Positions 12,251 to 25,206 of a stretch of 64,000 bases of DNA are shown piece after piece; position 1 is the first letter of the stretch, and each line of letters opens with the position of its first letter. Below the pieces are notes generated by a model. The model was given only the letters and a program-made list of their open reading frames with translations, was not told where the DNA came from and ran no database searches. The position numbers and the translations under genes are program-made. Source of the stretch: Craterostigma plantagineum. Lineage: Eukaryota; Streptophyta; Magnoliopsida; Lamiales; Linderniaceae. The stretch is from positions 7,135,501 through 7,199,500 of the forward strand of contig JAPQWV010000005.1 of the NCBI GenBank assembly GCA_027422505.1, written 5' to 3'.

Positions 12251-13506
12251 GTGGATTTGAACTTCTTATTTGAAGGTGTTATTACCGACAACTCCGACAT
12301 ATTCTTTTGCACACAATTATATTTGTACATGCTAGAAAAATTGAAATAAATTTGGGATCTTTTACATATAAGGTGATAAACAATAACCTCAACTAATGTA
12401 AACCAAGTTCTTATTTTAAAGTCATATATGGTCCGAATCAAGAAATCAACGGCTGGCTGTAGATGTTTTGGGCCAATATATGCCCAAATACAGTTTTTTA
12501 AGGTACGTTTCCTAGCCCAGTCATGTATTTTCTTCTTTTTTTTTTCAAAAATTTTCAAAGTAATAATATAAAAAAAATTATGTTTGGTAATAAAATATTC
12601 GGAGACACCGTCAATAACAACTTTGTCTGACTTCTCTACTCGTCGGGAATAATTTGGTTTTAACTTAGATTATTATTTATAGAGTTGTTACTACTATTAA
12701 TATTATTACATGACTACTATTAATATTGCATATGATGACCAACGGACACGGGTAGATATTAATATTATGTTCAATTCACTGAAAAACAGCTGTGTTGTAA
12801 GCTTTCATTTGAGTAGTTGGAGTAAATTTCTCATCAATAGGTAGTTGAAATTTTGGCCACCACTTCATTAATGATCCTTTTCCCTTCTTTAATTTTTATC
12901 CTTTTCTTTTCTCTTTTTCTTTCTTTGCAGTTTAATCATTATTTCAGACAAGATAATCCAAATCAGAAAAATCTCTTGCCTTGTCATGGGCAAAAAGAAA
13001 TTGATTTGATCAAAAGAAAATCACAAATCCATCGATGGAAACGAGTCGGTTAAACTGCGATGTTACACCAACAAAGTGCTTACTTTAATGTTCTCTGACA
13101 TTATTTACTATACCACTAAATATAATCATTATTATGAATTTTCTTCCATTTTCAACCTAATAATAATCGCCGTGGGCTAAACCATTTTCACGGAACGTTG
13201 ACTTTGGATTAAAAATCACATTTTTATTACAAGAAAGAAGCTCTTCTTCAGCTTTTCTTCTCAGTAGTGTTCACACAACCTAGTTCTTTTCCCCAAGTAA
13301 CTATATAGATCTTTGGACATAGCAAAAAGATCCAAATCCTTCGATACTTTTGACGCTTTGATCTTTCCCCCATTTTCCGATTTTAGGACTTTTCTCGTTA
13401 TCTTCCACCGACCGTTGACTCTCCGGCGATCGGAGAACTGCTTAAGATTCAGATCTTCTTTGCCTTATTTTGCTCAGAAGAAAGGAAGAAAAAAAATCAC
13501 CGAAAA
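12251..13506. other. Upstream region of the CRK gene
   Basis: AT-rich sequence with no recognised gene. The last 250 bases are pyrimidine-rich with a TATA-like run (aactatataga, about 13300) and probably hold the promoter and 5' leader of the kinase gene. Confidence 0.4.
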
Positions 13507-16500
13507 ATGGGACATTGCTGCAGCAAAAGCGGCTCGATTTCCGTCGACAAGGACGACGTCCCATCGACGTCGGCTCCGGCGAGCAACGGACGCCACAGAT
13601 CGGCACCGGGGACGCCGTCGCCTGCTCCTCGGACCCCCTTCAACCCTAGTCCCTGGCAGAGCCCTTATCCCGCCGGAGTAGCTCCGACGCCGTCGCCGTC
13701 GAGGACTCCCGGGAGGAAATTCCGATGGCCGCTCCCGCCTCCGTCTCCGGCGAAGCCCATCATGTCTGCGTTCATGAAACGGCAGCCTCCTTCGCCGGCG
13801 ACGAGGCCGATCCCGGAGGAAGGCGGCAGCGGAGCCGCCGCTGCCTCCGGCGATAGGCAGCAGCTTGATAAGAGCTTTGGATATTCCAAGAGCTTCGCAG
13901 CAAAGTTCGAGCTTGGGAAAGAAGTTGGGCGAGGGCATTTTGGTCATACTTGTTGGGCGAAGGGTAAGAAAGGAGAGCTCAAGAATCAGCAAGTTGCTGT
14001 TAAGATTATTTCTAAAGCTAAGGTAAGAATTAAGATTCATTTTCTATTCTTTTTTCACTAATCTTATTACCATATAAGTTGGATCTGATGTTAGAATATT
14101 CGTTAGAACTTCTGTGTGATGTAATAAAGGGATTCGTATGTGTTTCTCAGATGACAACAGCCATAGCCATTGAAGATGTTAGAAGGGAGATAAAGATCTT
14201 GAAAGCCTTGTCGGGCCACAAAAACTTGATCAAGTTTCATGAAGCCTTCGAGGATTCAAACAACGTTTACGTCGTCATGGAGTGAGTTTTCTTGAAATGA
14301 AATGAATCGCCCGCTATACATACGATTGCGTTATAACTATCGCATTTTCCTACAGATTGTGCGAAGGCGGGGAGCTTCTCGATAGGATTCTAGCAAGGTA
14401 ACTAAAAAAAACTAATTCCTTTCATTTGATTTCTATAAGCTAGCAATGGGTTGTAATAAACTTGTCTTTACGATTCTTACATGTTTCGCCCAGAGGCGGG
14501 AGATATACCGAGGAAGACGCCAAGAAAATAGTTGTGCAAATGTTGAGCGTCGTCGCCTTCTGTCACCTTCAAGGCGTCGTCCACCGCGATCTCAAACCCG
14601 AGGTTTTTTTACTATTACGAATCGATTTCTTTCTCCCCATTTTGCAATAAAGAAAATTAGTAAGCCCATCCTTTTTGTTGAATGATCGCTCCAATTTTAT
14701 ATATTTTTTATTTCCAACAAGCCCACTATATCTAGGCTGATTTCTTTCTTTATCAAGTTTTAGACGTGTACTTTCTTTGATAGAATGGTCGTGAGGGCCA
14801 ATACACATTACTTCTTTTAGACCGAGAGATCTGATACCATGTTGAAAGATAACTCCACCTAAGGTAGGGGTGAAAACGAGCCGAGCCGAGCCTGAACATG
14901 GGTATGCTTGAGTTTGACTTGATAACTAACGAGCCGAGCTCGAGTCGAGCTTGGTCAATTCGAACTCGAGTCGAGCGTTGACCGAGCCGAGCTGTGAATA
15001 AACACACTGTCTATTTACAAGTCTTATATACCTTTGAGTTTTTAACATTTGCCTAACAATTTTAACACTCGATTTGATGTTCGGTCATTCCTCATGCAGT
15101 TTATAATAAGTATGTTATTCAATTTTAGATCAAATGATTTATTTGATAATGGTGGAATCAAAATCAATAATTTTTCTGTTTATGTCTTATGAGATATATA
15201 ATATATATTAATATATAACTTAATCGAGCTTCGAGCTGAGCCGAGCCGAACATTATCTAGCTTGAGTTTGATTTGATTATTAACGAACCGAGCTTTGGTC
15301 AAACCGAACTCGAGTCGAACTTTGACCGAGCTGCTTGCGAGCAGCTCAGGAGCGGCTCGGTTCGTTTTCACCCCTAACCTAAGGTTCCGCTCGCTATGTT
15401 GAATTCAGCGCGAAAAAGAAAAGTAAAAGCGTAACAATTCGACGTACTAAGCATAATGTATAATGGCTCGATGACTACCATTACGCTTTTCCTTTTCTTT
15501 TCCACATCGAATTCCTCGTACCAAACACACTCAGGTATGCGGGAATTCAAGGCTGAAAGGAAAGGAAAATGTTGTGATACGCATCGGATCATTGTGGATG
15601 ATGCTTTCGTGCGTCGTACCATTACACATTTTCTTTTCTTTTCCCCGTCGAATTCTGCATACCAAACACGCCCTGAATAATTCAGCTTGAACGGAACGGT
15701 GTCGTTTTTTTTTTTTTTTTTTATTTCACCTTCTATTTCCAACGCTTTCCGCAGAACTTCCTATTCAAGACCAAGGACGAAGATTCCCCAATGAAAGTCA
15801 TCGACTTCGGCCTCTCCGACTTCATCAGGCCAGGTTTCGCCTCGCCGCCCCATTTACCTGACAAAATCTTCCTTCCTATGCGCTCATAATCAATCTCATG
15901 CGCGTTTCTTTTTCCATTTTGTCGTCGAAAAATTTCGCCAGATCAGCGCCTCAATGACATCGTGGGCAGCGCATACTACGTAGCGCCCGAAGTTCTCCAC
16001 AGGTCTTACAGCACGGAAGCAGACATGTGGAGCATCGGCGTAATAACGTACATCTTATTGTGCGGTAGCAGACCTTTCTGGGCCCGCACTGAGTCGGGAA
16101 TATTCCGTTCAGTGCTTAGGGCCGACCCAAACTTCTACGATGTGCCTTGGCCTTCGGTCACGCCCGAAGCAAAGGATTTCGTGAAAAGGCTCCTCAACAG
16201 AGACCATAGGAAGAGAATGACCGCCGCGCAAGCGCTCAGTAAGCGAAGTCACCGCGATTATTATTATTATTATTCCGTCCGCCTTTTTGTAAAAATATTT
16301 GGCAGTCGGCACAATTTATTTATTTTATGCGCAGCGCATCCGTGGTTGAGGGGCGTGAATGCAAGCGTGCCCTTCGACGTGTTGGTCTGCAGGTTGATCA
16401 AATCTTACGTCCGAGCATCTTCTTTCAAGCGGGCGGCCTTGACAGTACGTCTTAGTTCTTGCATCGGAAAAATGCGTATGTATTTCGTGTATGTATATAT

Positions 16501-17638
16501 GTATGTATGTGTGTATTCATTGCGCAGGCGCTTTCGAAAGCTTTAACAGAAGACGAGCTCGTCTACCTTAGGGCTCAGTTCGACGTCCTTGAACCAAAGG
16601 ACGGATATGTGTCCCTGGACAATTTTAGGACGGTTGGTATCTCGCTATTTATTTCTCTGTGCTGAATGGTTACTTCACCTGAAAGTTGAAGCCTTTAGGG
16701 CGTTGAATCATTTTCTTAGTTATATTTCCAACGCGCCCCCTCACGTCTACGCTATTTCTTTATATTCTAGCCTTAGGCCTGTATTTTTCGTAAATGAGTG
16801 GTCGTGAGATTCGTTCATAATCTCAGATACTAACTATGTTAGATGACCACTTCACGTAAATGCAGCCTTTGGGGAGTGTATCATATTATAAATTTTATAT
16901 ATTATATTTCCAACACTGGGACATATCTCTAATGAACGATTTAATTTGTCTTCAGACCCTCATGAAGAACGCGACGGAAGCCATGAGAGAGTCGAGAGTC
17001 GCCGACATTCTAAACACGGTACTACTTACTTCCAAGCTTCGCCCTCGCCGTGTCATAAAATAAAAAAAAATTACAAAATTCTCTTCAAATCTTAAATTTC
17101 CGAACTTAAAAAAAACTGCGTATAGATGGAACCCCTTTCGTACAAAAAGATGGACTTCGAAGAATTCTGCTCGGCCGCCATCAGCCCTTATCAGCTCGAG
17201 GCCCTCGAGAATTGGGAGGACATCGCCGGGATGGCCTTTCGGTACTTCGAACAACGTGGGAATCGCACGTTGTCCGTCCAAGAACTGGCGCAGGTGTTAA
17301 TATAGCGTATCTTTTCGGGATTTTCTTACATGTGTTGAGATTATAATTTGGGCTTTGTTCTGCATCGAATAATTCAAGCTCATTTAACCACTTAATTCAA
17401 GTTGCTATCTTCTCCTATCACCAATTGGTTTTGGAACGACCCATCGATTTCTAACACTTATAAAACTCTGATAGGTATAACGGCTCCGTTCTTTTTGTAG
17501 GAACTAAATCTCGGCCCCTCGTCGTATTCTATGCTGAAGGATTGGATCAGACCATCTGACGGAAAACTAAGCCTTCTCGGGTTTACTAAATTCTTGCACG
17601 GCGTTACGATTCGCAACTCATACGCGAGGCATCATTAG
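13507..17638 (+). CDS. CRK: CDPK-related protein kinase (CRK)
   Basis: Eleven exons join to 585 codons plus TAG: 13507-14022, 14151-14281, 14356-14397, 14494-14602, 15755-15833, 15942-16238, 16335-16444, 16528-16632, 16956-17018, 17126-17293, 17501-17638, all GT-AG and in phase. MGHCCSK at the N terminus offers Gly2 for myristoylation and Cys4/5 for palmitoylation, so plasma-membrane attachment is expected. A Pro/Ser-rich variable region precedes the kinase domain: glycine loop GRGHFG (about 141-146), Lys166 in AVKII, HRDLKPEN with Asp262, DFG Asp283, then [11 protein letters not shown] and ADMWSIGVI. The C-terminal part has degenerate EF-hand repeats without good calcium loops ([32 protein letters not shown]), the mark that separates CRKs from true CDPKs. 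Length matches the family (about 570-610). It is a Ser/Thr kinase of signalling whose substrate cannot be told here. Intron 4 is enlarged by MITEs. Confidence 0.95.
14865..15376. mobile_element. hAT-type MITE in intron 4 of CRK gene, 8-bp target duplication
   Basis: The termini are taggggtgaaaacgagccga at the left and its near inverse ctcggttcgttttcaccccta at the right. They are flanked by a perfect 8-bp direct repeat, acctaagg (14857-14864 and 15377-15384). That duplication length and the TAGGGGTG end are typical of hAT. The interior holds GAGCTCGAG-type repeats and no transposase. It is 512 bp long. Confidence 0.92.
15455..15690. repeat. Two direct partial copies of a MITE-like repeat
   Basis: Copies near 15476-15536 and 15618-15676 share taccattac, then cttttcttttcc, tcgaattc and taccaaacac. 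A third trace lies at 63450-63480 (opposite orientation, in the HD-Zip intron). A poly-T run at 15706-15722 follows, just ahead of the branch and acceptor region of CRK exon 5. Confidence 0.6.
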
Positions 17639-18095
17639 CGATCTCGGTTGTGCTTGATCGCGTACTATTATTATTACTATATTATTATTATTATTATTTA
17701 AAGTTTATTTGTATGTGCTTGAAGATTTGAGTAACTTTGCAATTCTTTATCTTCTATCTTGGGTTGGGTCATTTTTTTTTTCACGAGGAATCCATAGCGA
17801 GTTAGCTAGATGTTACCAGGCGAGGAATATATGTAATTTGTTTATGCGAGAAGAAAGTGTTTATCAAGTCCGTGCTGAGACTTATATTGCCGCTGGCTTA
17901 TTCTAGGTTATATTATATATTATGTAGGGATTTTCTATTTAATCTGAGAATTTTTTGAGCTCTTATTCCCATGTAAGGCTACGTTTGGATTCATGTGTTT
18001 GAACGAAATCGCATAATTTCAAAATTCGAATTTCAAATTCAAATATATTGTTTGGCAAACATTAAGATTTCGATTTGGATTTCAATAGTAAGTAC
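17639..18095. other. 3' flank of the CRK gene
   Basis: An ATT-rich run near 17665-17700 is followed by AT-rich sequence. No gene is seen. Confidence 0.45.
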
Positions 18096-18300
18096 ACATC
18101 GGGTGAAAGATGAACAATCGAGTCGGCTCATGAGTCCGATGAGTCAGTTCGTGAGCTCGGTGAGCTGGCTCGAGATCTTGAAAATCGAACGCGGACTCAT
18201 ATTAGTTGAGCCGAGCTCATGTTAATCGAACGCAAGGTCAAGTTCATGTTTGCCAAAGATCGAGCTCCGAGCCGACTCATGAGCCTTTCTTTGCTCGCAA
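18096..18300. mobile_element. GAGCTCGAG-family (hAT MITE) fragment
   Basis: It starts cgggtgaaagatgaac and continues with gagtcggctcatgag-type words, related to the elements at 6910-7140 and 14865-15376. The right end is lost in the adjoining microsatellite. Confidence 0.45.
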
Positions 18301-18302
18301 GC

Positions 18303-18304
18303 TC

Positions 18305-18378
<74 letters not shown>

Positions 18379-18425
18379 TTATTATTATTATTATTATTTT
18401 ATTATTATTTATTTTTATTTTTTTT
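18303..18425. repeat. ATT trinucleotide microsatellite
   Basis: About 40 units of ATT/TTA with a few interruptions. It translates to poly-Ile/Leu/Tyr runs that are not genes. Confidence 0.95.
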
Positions 18426-18613
18426 ACGGACTCACCTTTGGATTTCGAAAACGGACCTAATATCATCACATTTCAATCGAAAGAATAACAAAGGTTCAAA
18501 TCATCCCCGGATTTGGATGAAATCCAAATTCAAATTCGGTAGATTGCCAAACGGGCGATTGAAATCCAGAATCCAAACGGAGCATAAATTTATTTAGCAA
18601 TGAAACTTTTGGT

Positions 18614-19728
18614 GAGAGAATTACATAAATGATGTTATTTTGAGAATGGAATTGCAAACACTATTGTTATCTTCAAATAGTACAACACTGGTTAATAATT
18701 AAAACTTTACCCCAACTTTTAACTCAAATATATTAAAAATATATTACTTAGAGAAATAATCAAAAGAAAAATAAAATTACTTGGCGTGATCGTTACCTAC
18801 TTCTCCCACGCGAGTTCGATATCTAAAGCTGCAAAAACGGGCCTTAGGGGCGAGCACGGATAAGCCCGCCGTTTGGCAAGCCTGGAAATTGAAGGCCCGC
18901 CTCGCCCAAATTAAAAAATCAAATAAGATAAAGAAAAACAATGAAAATTAAATATTTAAGCTCGAAATTAATAATCTAATTTCATAATAATAATTTATTA
19001 TATTGTTAAACTTGAGTAAATTAAAAATTGGAGCTAAAAAATACTACCATACCTATATAATTTATTTATATATCAATATTTAATAAAAAAATATAATACT
19101 TGAGCCAACCAGGAATTATAATATGATATTTTTTATTAAATATTGATACATAATAAATTATATAGGTATGCTAGTATTTTTTTTCCAATTTTTAATTATT
19201 CTTGTTACGAGATTAGATTTAATTAGAATTAATTTCGAGCTTAAATATTTTAATTTTTATTGTTGTTTTTCTTTATTTTTTAAATTTTTTTGTTTTTTTT
19301 TGAATTTGTATTTTTTTAATTTGGGCGGGGCGGGCCTTCAATTTGCAGGCCTACCAACCGGCGGGCTTACCCGCACCCGCCCTGTCCATGGCGGGCTTTG
19401 GCGGGCTACGGGCTGGCCCGCCCTGCCGGCCCGTTTTGACAGGTATAGATATCGAACTCACGTGTGAGGAGTAGGTCACGGTCACGCCAAGTAATTTTAT
19501 TTTTCTTTTGATTATTTCTTTTGAATTAAATTGGGGTAAAAATTTAATTTTTTACAAGTGTTGTGCTTAGATAACAATAGTGAAATTTGTAATATTAAGT
19601 ATTTTTGTGGTTAAAATGAAAATAAAAATAGTTAGAATTAAAAAAGTTGATTAGTTTTGTAATAGGTTAAAAAACTCAACTAGTTTGTAATTTCATTCTC
19701 AAAATAACATCGTTTGTGTAATTCTCTC
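18614..19728. mobile_element. Long-TIR element, copy 1, with GC-rich hAT-like core
   Basis: The outer ends gagagaattacataaatgat (left) and its near inverse atcgtttgtgtaattctctc (right) are inverted repeats. A second inverted pair lies further in: acttggcgtgatcgttacc and ggtcacggtcacgccaagt, then gagttcgatatc and gatatcgaactc. The core has GGCGGGC-type ends near 18838 and 19330-19445 (cggcccgttttgacaggta), like the hAT MITE at 63517. A second copy spans 56405-62311. No transposase was found and no target duplication is clear. Confidence 0.8.
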
Positions 19729-19981
19729 TATCATCCAATAAACAGTCAGTCGTATGAACAGACTCGTATAAATGATGTAACACATTATAATACAATAGAG
19801 TAGCTGTGCATTGATATGAACTTAGTACATGATTTATTACGTGTTTTAGCTTAAGACATCTCTTATTGAATAGCTATAGACTTCATGGTAGACAATATTT
19901 ATTACATTTCGATATTCAACTAACTTTGCTTTGTTTCAAATACAGAAAGTATGATAGTTAAAATGCCAACATTGAGGTGCA
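19729..19981. other. AT-rich spacer
   Basis: I see nothing recognisable here. Confidence 0.4.
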
Positions 19982-20973
19982 TGCTAGAAATCGTGAATCT
20001 AAATATTCAGATTAATAGTTTTGGTGATTGAACCGAACTTAATAAGGCATACCGGTTAGACTTAGGAGAAACTGGTAATTAACAAGCAGCTCATCAACAC
20101 CATCAGAAACTGAATCAAGACAGCAACCGGAAGGACACTGAAGACTAGATACTGATACCGGAAGTGCCACGTTGGAACAAGGATTCAAATATATTCAAGG
20201 CGCGGCAAGATGAAGACTTCTGACAAGCAATCAATTCAAGGCTGTCAGCTAAAGACAAGTCGAAGTCATGCCACGCTTAATAAGGAATAAAGCAAATGAT
20301 GCAGCGCGGACTGCAGCAAAGACCGGACAGACTCATTTTGGATAAAGTCATTAAATGCACTGTCCGGTGTACAGAACCATCTTACAACGGCTACAATTTC
20401 AGACCTGGACTATAAAGAGAGGAAAAGCAAGCTGAAGAAGGTCACGGCACTCAACAAAGAAATTATCACGAGAAATTTGGCTCGAGCGTTTAGTTCTTTA
20501 GTGAGAAAAAGAATTAGGTGTTGTCCTCACTATACTCAATCTAGTCGGTTAGTAAGTGAGTTTTCTCAAGGGACTGTGAAAAGCTCTTGAAAGAGACGGA
20601 CTGTAAAAAGTTGTCTAGGAGTTTAGTTAGCTGAGTATGACCAGGGGGTCGTACTGTGTAAGTCTAACTAAGGAGATTTTACAACGGAGGTTGTAGCGAA
20701 ACCGAGTCGTCTAGAAAAAGCTTTTTCGGGGGGAAAGGGGGAGACGTAGGAGACTTTGCTCCGAACTCCCATATCAAATCTCTGTGTCCTTTGCAAATAA
20801 CCACACACACAATTCACATCTCGCATCCGGTTCAGTCACATTCGATCGGTTTCACTTCCGCACAAGTCGTACACAGAATATCAAGCACCGGTATCTAACC
20901 TTAACCGGTTAAGAACCGAAAATGACCAAGTGTTTATTCACCCCCTCCTCTAAACACGTAACCGATCCTAACA
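19982..20973 (+). mobile_element. Solo LTR, Copia type
   Basis: The 992-bp unit starts tgctagaaatcg and ends cgatcctaaca, imperfect inverted termini of TG...CA type. It is flanked by gtgca (19977-19981) and gtaca (20974-20978), a 5-bp target duplication with one change. A promoter-like ctataaagagagg lies near 20409, and the typical 3' segment tattcaccccctcctctaaa is at 20935-20954. No internal region follows (no primer site), so the element was probably removed by LTR recombination. Confidence 0.7.
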
Positions 20974-21553
20974 GTACAATATCAATGTTTCAGTTAACAA
21001 TGACTATTTTAGTTCCGTATGTGAATAAAATTATACTGTTGGTATGCAAATCAAGACTCAATACCAATGAAAAGTTTAATAAAAAATATGAAACATTTGT
21101 CAGTATAACGTATGTCTTCAGATCGATCCGAGAATAGACATGGGTCAGGAATTGAAGGAGATGTCAATCTTATCCCGCCCTCTCATATGAAGGTTGGTGC
21201 TCGGTTCATTGAGGGTAGTGTTAGAAACATCTTATTTTGCACGACTGATCAAAATTTCACCTTTTTCATACGATTTATTAGTGTTAGAATAATTGAATTT
21301 TCGTACGCCGAAAATATACCGAGTTATGCGTTTTTATACGTATAATATAATGTCAGTGTATTACTGAATGACATTATAAATTATTTGCTCTTGATCTGGT
21401 TCATAGTAATATTTCGGTTGTGTACGTTGAGAAATTTTAACATTTAGATCTTAGATGTTCATATCACATGTTTATATTTTGTTATAAATTTGTATCGTAC
21501 AGGGAAAAGTAATTTTTTATCCTTGACGCTATCAATCCCTTGAATTTTGGGTT
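20974..21553. repeat. Spacer with dispersed repeat
   Basis: The part 21225-21395 (cttattttgcacgactgatcaaa, then acgatttattagtg and acgccgaaaatata) is clearly related to 56185-56345. No gene. The last 35 bases (ttgacgctatcaatccct...) duplicate an internal part of the adjoining LTR. Confidence 0.55.
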
Positions 21554-21882
21554 TGAAACGAAGGAGAGAAACTTGCAGAAATAATTGTTTTTCTTATTCA
21601 ACGTGATTGAGAGAGTTCATTACATTTCCTACTTATAGAAGACAATAGCATAAAATGAAGACATATATCAATCACTAATTGACGCTATCAATCCCTTGAA
21701 TTGTGGGTTTGAGTGATGTGGTTATTGACTTACCATCTATCCATGATCGAGTCTTAATGAGATCCCCTTGATTACTCTTATGGTCCACCGTTTGAGGAGT
21801 GAGCACATCCTTGTTCAAATCATCCTTCCTTATTTCTCCAAAATCATCCTTATCTCTCCAATCATGTGATCGAACGTTAATA
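21554..21882 (-). repeat. 3' LTR of Copia 1
   Basis: Direct repeat of 25904-26226 with a 4-base insertion (gtga) near 21715. It ends in the element at cgaacgttaata. Confidence 0.88.
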
Positions 21883-24800
21883 CCCTCCCTCAAACTATGT
21901 CGGGGTCGAAGGCATAGTTTGCTGCGGAGCTGTAGAAGACTGGCTTTACATAATGGTTTAGTGAAGATGTCCGCAAGTTGGAGGACGGAGGAGACATGTC
22001 GAGTAGCAAGGAGTCCCATTGCGACTCTTTCACGAATAAAGTGGTAGTCAAGTTCGATATGCTTGCTACGAGCGTGAAAGACGGGATTAACCGTCATATG
22101 TAGTGCACCCATGAGATAATATTGTTTCCCAAAAACGTGCAAAAACCAGTTGTGGAACGTCTAGTAGTAGGACAACCTGCCCAATCTGCATCAGAAAAAG
22201 CAAAAAGATCAAGTGTAGTGCTTCCAGTTAGATTCAAACCTAAAGTAATAGATCCTTTAACATAGCGTAGGATACGACGAACCATCTTGATGCTAGCAAC
22301 AGTCGGTGATTGCATATATTGAGATACATAATTAACACTAAAAGAAAGATCTGGCCTGATAAGCGTAAAATATTGTAAGGCACCAACAATACTACGATAA
22401 AAAGTTGGATCAGAAAAAGGAGTGTTGTCATGAAGCCCTTTGGTTTTTGACTCCATTGGTGTACTCATTGGCTTGCAATCTAACATTTGAGCTTTGTCAA
22501 GGATAGTCTGGGCATAGTGAGTTTGAGAGAGATGAAGAGTATTAGCAGACTGTTGAACCTCGATGCCTAGAAAATGATGTATAGGACCAAGATCTTTCAT
22601 AGCAAATTCAGAATGTAAGGTTGTTATAAACCCATCAAGCAACGTTGAAGTTGACCCTGTTAATAATATATCATCAACATAAAGGAGTAAGACCAATGTG
22701 CCAGAGGAAGAGTGCATAATAAATAAAGACGGATCAACAAGCAAAAGAAACCAGTATTGAGTAAAAAAGTACTAAATCGATCAAACCATGCTCGCGGTGC
22801 TTGTTTTAGACCATATAAAGCTTTCTAAAGTTTACAGACATGAGATGGAAAGTGAGGATCAATCATACCTGGTGGTTGCTCCATCAAAATATCTTCACTA
22901 ACCATGAAGAAAGGCATTTTTAACGCCAAGTTGTCGAATGTCCCGTTGGCGTACCATGGCTAAACTAAGGATTAAACGAATAGTACCTGGTTTGATGACC
23001 GGAGAGAATGTTTCAACATAGTCGATACCGTCCACCTGATGATAACCTTTTGCAACGAGGCGAGCTTTGAGTCTGTCAAGCGTGCCATCGGCTTTTAATT
23101 TAGCTTTAAAGACCCATTTTGAGCCAATAACATACATCTGAGCATCTCTTGGGACTAAATGCCAAGTGCGATTTTATTGCAAGGCATCAAGTTCTTCAAG
23201 CATGGCTTTGCGCCACCCATCATGTTGGAGGGCTGTTTTGACTGATCTTGGCTCACTTGGAATATCTTCATAGGTGAGAAGTAAAGCATAACGAGGATTC
23301 GGCTTATGGATTCCATGCTTTGCTCTTGTGATCATTGTGTGAGACGTTGAAGACCCGAGTTCAAGAGGTGCGACGGGTTGTATATTGTCGGAATAGTTGT
23401 CTTCGTTAGGAGGTAACGTCGGCGACATATCATTTTCATCTAAGGGAGGTTCAAGATCAGAACTGATGGAAGCATGATCCTGAGATGAATTTGTCGATGA
23501 GTCGGAGGGCATAGCTGAACTTGTTGGGAGAGGAATTTCCATTGCGTCTATTGCTGAGGATGATGCATTCTCTGTAGTAGAACGTCAAATCAAGAAACTT
23601 TAATATGTTGATACCTGAAGATGGAAAAAGCTCCTTTGTCTTGTACGGAAATAAAAATTCATCAAATATAACATGGCGAGATACAAATACTTTATGCGTT
23701 TTGGAATCAAAGCACTTGTAACCTTTATGTCGATCGCTGTAACCTACAAACGCACAAGGAATAGTTATAAGCGAAAATAGGGACAATCGAAATTAAGAGA
23801 AGAAGAAGGCAAACAATTAATCAAGAATGCCGCAGTTGTGAAGGCTTCAACCCACAGAGAAGTAGGTGCGCCGCTATGAAAGATCATAGTCATCCCAAGT
23901 TCTCTTGTAGTGCGGTGACGGCGTTCGACAATCCCGGTTTGCTCCGGCTGATGGGGGCATGAAAGCTGATGAATAATTCCTTGTTGCTGAAAATGTAAAG
24001 CAAGTCTTTTATTGACAAATTCTCCGCCACCATCAGAGTGAAAAATTTTAATGTTTTTATTAAATTGACGCTGCACATAAATTTCAAAAGCTAAATAGAC
24101 ATCAACAAGATCACACTTTGCACGAAGAGGAATTACCCGAATATAATGAGAATAATCATCCACAAGGCACACATAATATCGAAATTTTTCATTTGATAAC
24201 ACAGGGGCTGGCTCCCAAATATCACAATGAATTTTATCAAAAATATCATTACTACAGGAGGAAGAGGAAGCAAACGGTAATCTACTTAGTTTCCCTAATT
24301 GACAACTCTCGCAAATAGTATCGGCATTTTTATTGGAATTAATATTAATTAACTGCTTAGTACGTAATAATCGAACAACTGATGTCTGTGGGTGCCCAAG
24401 ACGTTGATGCCACAATTCTTCAGATCCTGAATTTTGTCTATTCGAAAAATGTGTTTCCTTTAGTCTGGGCAAAACAAAAAGATCTCCTTTACGTTGACCC
24501 ACTATCAGGACCCGACCTGTTGTTCGTTCCTTGATACAAAATGATTTGTCAGTAAATTCACAGTTTAAGGGATATTGTGATGTTAATTGACTAATAGAGA
24601 GTAAATTACGAGTTAACCGAGGCACATGAAGAACATCAGGAAGTAGTAGATCATCCTTACCATTAGAAACTATACCATCTCCAATAGCATCTATCTTTAA
24701 GTGGGAACCATCACCGATGAACACTGAATCATGACCAGCATATTTCTTAAGATTTTGTAACATACCTGAGTTTGATGTCATGTGATTTGAGGCACCGGTG

Positions 24801-24940
24801 TCGGCGGTCCATTCGAAGTCTGAAACGGAGGTATCCATGGTAAGAGCGGCAAGAGGTTGAGGAAGTTCATCGCTATTTATTGGATGACTTGGTAAGCTCC
24901 AGCAAATTTTGGCGATATGTCCAGGCTGTCCACAAAGCTA
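21675..24940 (-). pseudogene. Copia 1 pol (protease, integrase, RT, RNase H), broken
   Basis: Read from high to low coordinates. The protease motif ADTGASNHM is near 24800. The GAG-pre-integrase LWHQRLGHP and CESCQLGKLSRLPF form the integrase zinc site, followed by the catalytic core (HCDIWEP, HSDGGGEF). The integrase C-terminal part is at 23457-23786, RT at 22898-23137 and 22094-22744 (YVDDILLTG intact), and the RNase H end (HIELDYHFIRE) at 21675-22142. The frame changes several times. The first RT aspartate is lost ([11 protein letters not shown] where QLDV is expected, near 22920). A TAG at 24938-24940 falls inside the gag zinc knuckle. The element cannot encode a full polyprotein. Confidence 0.88.
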
Positions 24941-25206
24941 GCAATGTTCATTTTTGTACATTTCTCGTTCGCTGTTTGTCATGCGTCGTTTTTGCCGGGT
25001 GGTGGTGGTCGTCGAGTTTGGTTGTTCTCTTTTTGCAGCTGTTGCGGAATATTCCCTGCATGGTGTGAATGCTGAAACGTATTGTTAGTGGCTGAAAACC
25101 CTCTACCTTTTGAAGAAAAATGATTGTTGGAGGGGGTGTTTTTATAGGTATGTTGGTGGCTCTGTTGACGTTGTCCGTAAAAGGCATATGATGGTGAGTT
25201 TGTTGA

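Noticed and set aside
13474..14040. Long minus-strand open frame opposite CRK exon 1 (Arg/Pro-rich)
   Set aside because: It is the complement of a GC-rich, Pro/Ser-rich coding exon. The plus strand has the conserved kinase reading.
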